This document shows positions 58,167-64,000 of a stretch of 64,000 nucleotides of DNA, one piece after another (the first letter of the stretch is position 1; each line of letters begins with the position of its first letter). The notes beneath the pieces were generated by a model that was not told the DNA's origin, searched no databases, and saw nothing but the letters and a program-made list of their open reading frames with translations. This stretch comes from Atriophallophorus winterbourni (lineage: Eukaryota > Platyhelminthes > Trematoda > Plagiorchiida > Microphallidae), in NCBI GenBank assembly GCA_013407085.1, contig JACCGJ010020878.1, positions 1-64,000 of the forward strand, in the 5' to 3' direction. A program made the translations under genes and the position numbers.

Positions 58167-58435
58167 GCTTTGTACTTACTCAGCAACATATTTATTATCC
58201 ACACGTAAAATATCTTCATGTTTGCCTTCACAATCAGCTTGCGTTTGTGTCAAATGCATCATTGTGGACTGAATATTCGTCTCTTTGTCCAGAGATGATA
58301 TTTCCACGTTCGTTAAGATTTGCGGTTCGATTTACTGGTTGCAGCAGCCAGTTTCTAAATATGATGATTAGAGGCAACACAATCTATTTTCCTAATGCGT
58401 TGGCAAAGATTATTCAGATCATTATTTCAATTTTC

Positions 58436-58560
58436 GCATAACGCTGACAAACTGTCAATTAACGGCGGAAGCAGATCTTGATATTAAGCAATAATTTAAT
58501 GGCTGCATGGTCGGCAAACGGCATGTCACAAATTAGCATATCCAGTAAGTTCATTTTTAT
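58436..58560 (+). pseudogene. gene B exon 8 remnant with two stops
   Basis: Aligns to gene A exon 8 as ITLTNCQLTAEADLDIKQ, stop (58492), FNGCMVGKRHVTN, stop, HI. The acceptor is mutated from tatag to a form without AG. Sequence beyond 58560 is no longer alignable by eye. Confidence 0.5.
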
Positions 58561-58902
58561 TCTCCGAGTTTTACCGCATGATCAGGACGACATTCAGTGA
58601 TCTGTTGTTTAACTTATTTATTGCCTGATGAGATCACCATCTTGTTTGACGCACAGAAATCCCCTGCAGAGCATCAATACCTATTTATGTTTATATTTAT
58701 GTTAATATATTCTTTAATGTACTTTCAATTAAATAAATACCATTCATTTAATTATTTCGCTCAAACAGATCTTAAATGTTAATTGGTTTCTGATGATTAA
58801 TTGCAATTGATTTTTCGGAATAACTTATTCAACTCTGTAGTCGAAGTGAAATACTTGTATCATATCAATACTTTATAAACGTTTGACAATATTTGCACAC
58901 AA

Positions 58903-59021
58903 TATAGTGCTTTGCGCGCATTAAAATTGCAGAATTCTCTACGCATTTGCAAATCAAAGTTGCGCTGGATGACTTTCAGAAAGTTGCTCAATTGCACGCC
59001 GCAAATGAGAAAATTTTCAAA
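58903..59021 (+). pseudogene. gene B exon 9 with 1-bp deletion
   Basis: 119 bp against 120 in gene A. A base is missing after TTTGCGCGC, shifting the frame. The gtatgt donor is kept but the acceptor reads cacacaa instead of cacacag. Confidence 0.55.
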
Positions 59022-59104
59022 GTATGTCAACGGAAATAGTTTTATCACATTTTATATACTAGGCTAAACATTCTACAAATTAAAATAAGCTATTGATCTG
59101 ACGC

Positions 59105-59235
59105 TTCGATGTACAGTTTAATTGCGTTTTTCGACCAGTGAGCAACAATACCGTTAGGAGTGTTGAGATCCGCGAGTATTTGTCCATGAACAATTTTACG
59201 CTCAAGTAACGCAATTTCTGGAAAGCTGAATATTT
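59105..59235 (+). pseudogene. gene B exon 10 remnant
   Basis: Reads VQFNCVFRPVSNNTVRSVEI and REYLSMNNFTLK, then a stop, aligned with AEFNRVHRPFSTNALTSFEM in gene A. The remainder of the exon is lost. Confidence 0.4.
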
Positions 59236-59467
59236 CGGACTCGTCATAATTTTGTTTGATCCGCTTAAAGCAACGTATCTGTGTTATACGTGCACCGGTT
59301 AGGAAAATGCTTCATTCTACAACAAACGCAATCTTTTCAGAAGCATGATTGCAGGATCGGCAAAATTTTACTTAACACTGTGTATGATAAATGATAAATG
59401 ATATTGTTAAAGGTTGCACATCTGTTTAGCGGGATGCTTTCACATATTTTCCTCGATTATTGAACAG

Positions 59468-59722
59468 ACAAATAGGTCGATAAAAATAGCCGCACGGTGG
59501 AACGAAGTCGTGGCGATATTGGGGCGATATCACGGAGCGCGCCTCGAGACAATAAAATATCAATTGAAATCATGTTCGATTTCATTATTTTCTTTCAATC
59601 GTGTTTTGCATTATTATTGCAAACAACCCTCTGTCATGGCGCGATATTTGAAATTTTCGAATGAATATAAACCCTCAATACGCGGTATTGATTCAAATGA
59701 TCCGCATGAAATATTGCTCGAA
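59468..59722 (+). CDS. gene B exon 10b
   Basis: 255 bp (85 codons, phase 0 to phase 0) from a gaacag acceptor to a gtacca donor, encoding IAARWNEVVAILGRYHGARL and later SNDPHEILLE. The matching region in gene A has stops. The phase fits between exons 10 and 11. Confidence 0.45.
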
Positions 59723-60230
59723 GTACCATAAATTTTAATTAGCTCTGTTTCTGGTTTTTGGCTAATGTAACGTTTGACTATCACAGTATTGTTCAGACAG
59801 AATCCAGAATCAAGTCGGAAGTTTCGTATAAGTGCAAGAACAATATACAAGCATTCTGTTTAATGCTTCTCCATTTAATATAAATGAATATGATAATGAT
59901 GAAACTGGTTGATCAGGTAAATGAAATGGCAAATGACATCTTACCAGATATATTCTATGCTATGATGAAATTAGATCAGCAATTGATGATGCATCTCTAA
60001 GGCAAAGGCTATATAAGATTAAATCATTTGATTTTGATCGACATCAACTTAGTGGAAACGTGTTGTAATATAAGCGAACGATTGATTTCCAGAAACTGAC
60101 CTTAACGTTAATGAGATATTTTGAAAACGCAACAATGCGTTGTTAATAAACGAATAACTTCCAGGTTCCGATTTTATGTACCTGAATAACTTGAATAATA
60201 GTCTACCATCTATATTTTGATGAATCCTAG

Positions 60231-60465
60231 CAACAAATTGTTTCAATATTTCAACCTGCTGGGAATAATATACAAGTTGACGCATCTCGTGAAACGAACA
60301 TCGACAGAAAATTAATTGACCGGATAGCTAATGTTCGCATGACCCTAAAATATGATTACAATTTGCGGAGATTTCCGGAATATTGGCCGCTCAATGCTTT
60401 GCCGATTATCGTTGGTAATACAAGCACTAACGTCCAAATCGAATATGGATTGTATCCAGATGGTG
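60231..60465 (+). CDS. gene B exon 11
   Basis: 235 bp from tcctag to gtaag, encoding 78 codons with DYNLRRFPEYWPLNALPIIV and IEYGLYPDG. It is the same length as in gene A and fully open. Confidence 0.65.
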
Positions 60466-62313
60466 GTAAGCAAATTGTATAACGTGTCACATTTAACGAC
60501 AATTCGTAGCTATATAGTCATTGTAAAAGTCTTGGCCCCGTAGAAACACACAGTTAATCACAACTTTGCTTACAATTCAGATGACGTTACCACTAGCAAA
60601 TGTTAGCACTACTGGTTACTGTGAAATCGGATATCTCTGACATGAAACTAAACAGCATAAGTTGATGTACAGTGTGGGAATTTAACGAAATAACCATCAA
60701 ACAATTTTGCTGACGTTCCGCTTAATTGCTCGATGTGAGTCGATACATCATCATAGAACATTAACATTTATAGGACAGTTCGTTGTTTGACAAGTCGCAC
60801 TTGTCACGTCTCATAATAAAATAGCATCAAAACCCTATGCTATTTTCTTAAATCAACTTCATTCCCAAAATTTTAATTCTCGAAATGATCTTCCTACATG
60901 TTCATTATCAACGCAGAAAAAGCTACAAGCTATTATGTTTGACTACATATTGTGCATTCGATATAAAGGGTCTATCACCATGCATGTAGCAATCCTATGT
61001 AAAATGTCTGCATCAGCGTTTCCTGTAATCCAAACATAATACCGACAAAAAGCGTAATGAATGTTGAGGAGAATTGTTTATTATTGAAAAAAATATTCAG
61101 TCAAACCTTGCATCGGTAATCGTAACATAATATACGATACAAAATCTGAGTTTATATGAAATCCGATTGGATTTACAATTACATGACATTAGGACGTAGA
61201 GTTTTATTTATTTATATTTTGTTGTTGAATGGCACTTAATTTGTAAGTGTGACATATTTCGTGGAAACAATTGGATGTGCGTGTTACAAGTCCTCGTTAT
61301 CTTAGCAGACTTTCATATACGGTGAGAGCTGAAAGTGTCGACTTATTTGAGAATTCATTGTTTTTATATCATATAAAATTAGGTTTGATTAGAAATCAGG
61401 TGTGTTATTTGGGGTTTTGTTGAATTTGTATGCGTAAAATATTTCGTTCCAAACATAGTTCTGTGCTCATTTTCAATGATTCTAAAGTTTATCATATTCA
61501 TTCAAACTGCAATTTCAATCACCTACGCCAAATCGTGAACACATACTTCTCTGTACAATGTATCTTGCATTACAAATCTTAATGTATTTAAAATAATTTT
61601 TCTTCATTCAATCAAATATCTATTTAGCATCAACTCCGAATGTGACAGGTGTGTCAGAGTAACGCCAATCGATTATAATCTAGTGTATTCTAAATGAATT
61701 TTGTCCACACATATCTTGAAAAGTTGGGCTGTAAATCGTTGCAGTTGTGTTGTATTAATTATTAGTCTTTGGTGATCTCTGTTAACGGTGGCACTACAAA
61801 AATGACATTAAACATTGTATTGTATTTTGCAGGTAGTTATTTCGAAGCTCTTGCACAGTTCGGCATACGGGATTATCCCACAGTGATACCACATCTATGG
61901 GTGAATAAACACAAACAATTGTATGGATAATAGCTGAGACGACCCAAACGCCTTCTGAGTAAGCGAGGTCATAAAACGTCTGTAGTGTCTTGTTGGGAAT
62001 ACTGGAACCAATCACTAGTAAAACGACCAACAAATTCCGTATATAAATGACTGACACATTTTTTGCGACAATAGCAACAATTTCATTATATTCTTTTGCT
62101 GTCTAGCACTGAATTCCTATTGTTTGCGATCATGGTTTATCAACGGTACAATCAAGGTCTTAGTGCATTTAAAAATATACAAATTACAGTTTCAATAATC
62201 CTGCATTGCTGTGATTTTACAATGGATATGCGTTTCGGAACGCAGCCTCATAACATCAATGAATAAAATTATGCTTCCCGCAGTCTTCATTACCGATATT
62301 GCTTCCTTTACAG
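60466..62313. other. gene B intron 11
   Basis: AT-rich. A segment at about 61830-61930 is recognisably homologous to the gene A intron at 8515-8640. Its open frame there changes mostly at replacement positions between copies, so I regard it as non-coding duplicated sequence. Confidence 0.4.
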
Positions 62314-62372
62314 TAATTCAATTCATTGTGAAGGTTACGGAAAACGAGGTCACCGGAGATTTTTGCACACGC
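62314..62372 (+). CDS. gene B exon 12
   Basis: 59 bp from tttacag to gtgaga, encoding IQFIVKVTENEVTGDFCTR. Changes from gene A are mostly silent in this frame. Confidence 0.65.
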
Positions 62373-63341
62373 GTGAGAATATTTCACCGTTTCGACTTTA
62401 ATAATGTTTTGTAATACAATACACCGCAGTTTTCTGTTATAAGAACTTCTTATTGTCATGTTGTACAAGCTAATCCATCCTTATTCTCCAGACAAAGTGA
62501 TGAATGTTCACCCAGCCGAGTGGGCTGCAAGCGCGGATATCATATTTACATGATAATGAAAATGCATACACCAGATGTTTGCCACATTGAAAAATGTTTG
62601 ATGGTTTTCTTAGCATCTATTATCGATTTGTTGATCACGAAAAAAATCAAATGTGATCTATATATCGTGAATCTCCACAAAATTGCGAAAGGTTTAGTTT
62701 GATCATTGATTACGTTGCACTCGAAACTTGTTCGATTGCGATGGAACAATTTCGCGGTATTTAAAGTGATGGGTGCTTTTTCCAAAAAGCTTAATATGTG
62801 AGAGCAAGGTATCAAATTTTAACATTAAAGTTTCCTGGAATGGTTTTTAACATAATATGAACTGTTGTGCTGATTGTATAGATACAAGCATTCGAAAAAG
62901 CCCACGGCTTATATGTAAGCTTCGCTTTCGGAAATCTTACACAAGCATTGGAAATTGATTTCTTGAACAAAATCCTATGTAGATCTTATTGAACATCGTG
63001 TGGTAAAGTGGTGGATACTACAAATTTATTGATTCTGATCATGCTTGGTAAATTCGAATAACTCGTGAGGCTTTTAATTGAGAAAATGAAAAATAGTCAT
63101 TCTTTTCCAAATTGGGAATAGATACATTTTCTTTATAGTTTGCCAAATGGTATTACCTTTAAACAATTATTTTGTACCTGTAAAACATAAAGGTAAACAA
63201 AAGTGAGAAAACTACCAAACAAAACGTAGGCAAAATTAATAAATAATGACATGATTTCAAATATTGAAGACATTCTGTTGCGAGAAGAAATGAAATCTTA
63301 AAACGCTGAATAAATTAACACGATTTAAATTTCGTTTTCAG

Positions 63342-63555
63342 CTGAGAAATATCTTCCTACATATAATCAACTACAACATCGAAAGCTGCGTCATAACAAA
63401 TGATACGAAACAAAATCCCAGTCGATTTCAGCGAATTGAACTGGAAGTTAATTTGACCAAACTATCATTGGTAACAAAATTGCTGGTGGCAATAAATGGA
63501 CACACAATGGGATATTATTTCACGTGGAATAAATTGCCACAGTTTCCTAATTATG
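63342..63555 (+). CDS. gene B exon 13
   Basis: 214 bp from ttttcag to gtaag, encoding IESCVITNDTKQNPSRFQRI and LLVAINGHTMGYYFTWNKL. It is the same length as in gene A and the last gene B exon before the RTE leader fragment. Confidence 0.65.
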
Positions 63556-63599
63556 GTAAGAATTCAAAGAAAATTGTTCAAATACGTACACGTGTTTAT

Positions 63600-64000
63600 T
63601 AAATGCTACCATTTGGCACGCGTCTCAAGTATCTTCTGAAAACCAAGTCCAGCTGCTGGCAAGCAGGAGTGGCTCCCCGAGCCCAGCTGAACTGCTTCTA
63701 CCAACAGGAAAAGGGGCGAGAGCGAGTGACTGGCGCCTGAGAACCAGTTCGCCTCGGACAGATAGAGCTCGTTAGCCTGGGAGGACACTTAATCTAATCG
63801 AAGTAAAACTTTGATTTTAAACCTCCGCTGCCTTGCGGGATACCCGATCACGGGAAAGGCTTCGGGAGAAAAAACTGAGGAATAATCTGAAACAGAGTCT
63901 GGCAGACGGTTATTTGGTGCACACCTCCTCGTTCTGGCAACTTATTGCTGCCTCGCAGTTCGCACTTAGTTGTGCAAACGCTAGAAAAGCAGACTCGCGC
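63600..64000 (+). mobile_element. RTE-like 5' leader fragment, runs off the window
   Basis: Matches the leader of the intact element and of the 18.8 kb fragment (GGCACGCGTCTCAA, CAGGAAAAGGGGCGAG, CTCGTTAGCCTGGGAGGAC, CCTCCGCTGCCTTGCGGGAT). It ends with the GCAGTTCGCACTTAGTTGTG tail shared with 18.8 kb but absent from the intact element. It begins about 50 bp after gene B exon 13, within what should be intron 13. Confidence 0.7.

Larger units (their letters stand above)
53703..63555 (+). pseudogene. gene B: inverted paralogue of gene A, damaged
   Basis: It has the same exon order as gene A, read on the plus strand, over about 10 kb (A covers about 16.7 kb because of inserted repeats). The signal peptide and exons 2, 4, 5, 6, 10b, 11, 12 and 13 are open with good splice sites. 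Exons 7, 8 and 10 contain stops, exon 9 has a 1-bp deletion, and the acceptors of 8 and 9 are lost. Exon 3 has no match. Exon 14 is not visible because an RTE leader fragment starts at about 63.6 kb. It is most simply a pseudogene, though the open 5' and 3' exon blocks could still be transcribed. No protein family is recognised. Confidence 0.6.

Noticed and set aside
61800..61935. Candidate exon between 11 and 12 (ALAQFGIRDYPTVIPH and onward, to a stop)
   Set aside because: The matching frame in copy A is open too, but most differences are replacements and the phase does not fit exon 12.
1..64000. CRISPR array, prokaryotic operon, phage or integrative element
   Set aside because: No regular spacer/repeat array, no dense same-strand bacterial ORFs and no ribosome-binding-site pattern; all signals are eukaryotic.

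Overview
The window looks like flatworm nuclear DNA, most likely from a digenean trematode and possibly a schistosomatid. It is AT-rich, has no bacterial-style operons, and carries spliced genes with short GT/AG exons in long introns, many (TA)n microsatellites and abundant non-LTR retrotransposon debris (RTE-like and CR1/jockey-like). It also has dispersed repeats whose hammerhead-like core resembles the Schistosoma Sm-alpha hammerhead family. This assignment is an inference from repeat types; no marker gene is present.

Host genes. The main host feature is a pair of paralogous multi-exon genes in inverted orientation. Copy A runs leftward on the minus strand from a signal-peptide exon near 20.4 kb to about 3.8 kb. 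Copy B runs rightward on the plus strand from a matching exon near 53.7 kb to at least 63.6 kb. Eight exons have identical lengths in both copies (58, 105, 98, 155, 48, 235, 59 and 214 bp) and splice sites at the same points, except that A has lost the exon-5 acceptor AG. Intron sequence has drifted much further. I do not recognise the protein family; the only clear property is an N-terminal signal peptide. Each copy has its own lesions: B has stops in exons 7, 8 and 10, a 1-bp deletion in exon 9 and lost acceptors; A has the exon-5 acceptor loss and stops in the exon called 10b. At least B, and perhaps A, is a pseudogene.

Middle region (about 18.8-53 kb). This is retroelement territory. It holds a decayed RTE-like element (about 22.9-26.6 kb, plus strand, one frameshift and four in-frame stops) and an internally deleted pogo/Tigger-like DNA transposon (26.7-27.7 kb) with repeated TGGCATAGTA motifs. 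A minus-strand ORF1-type pair with a PHD-like zinc finger and ATGA-coupled frames lies at 30.2-31.6 kb. A full-length RTE-like element with an intact 1057-residue endonuclease/reverse transcriptase and perfect 11-bp target-site duplications lies at 32.05-35.86 kb. CR1/jockey-like reverse transcriptase fragments occur at about 5.7, 7.5, 21.6, 40.0, 43.8 and 47.4-50.2 kb, and RTE-type C-terminal fragments at 19.4, 39.4 and 52.2 kb.

Repeats. Hammerhead-like repeat units occur at 0.1-0.4, 12.1, 27.8-28.15 and 54.5-55.2 kb. Two loci have the layout hammerhead, unit of about 220-235 bp, hammerhead, as expected of small ribozyme-bearing retroelements. A second pogo-like remnant is at 8.77-9.65 kb, and two RTE 5'-leader fragments are at 18.8 and 63.6 kb.

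No complete rRNA gene, canonical tRNA gene, CRISPR array or bacterial mobile element was seen. All splice models were read by eye without transcript support.
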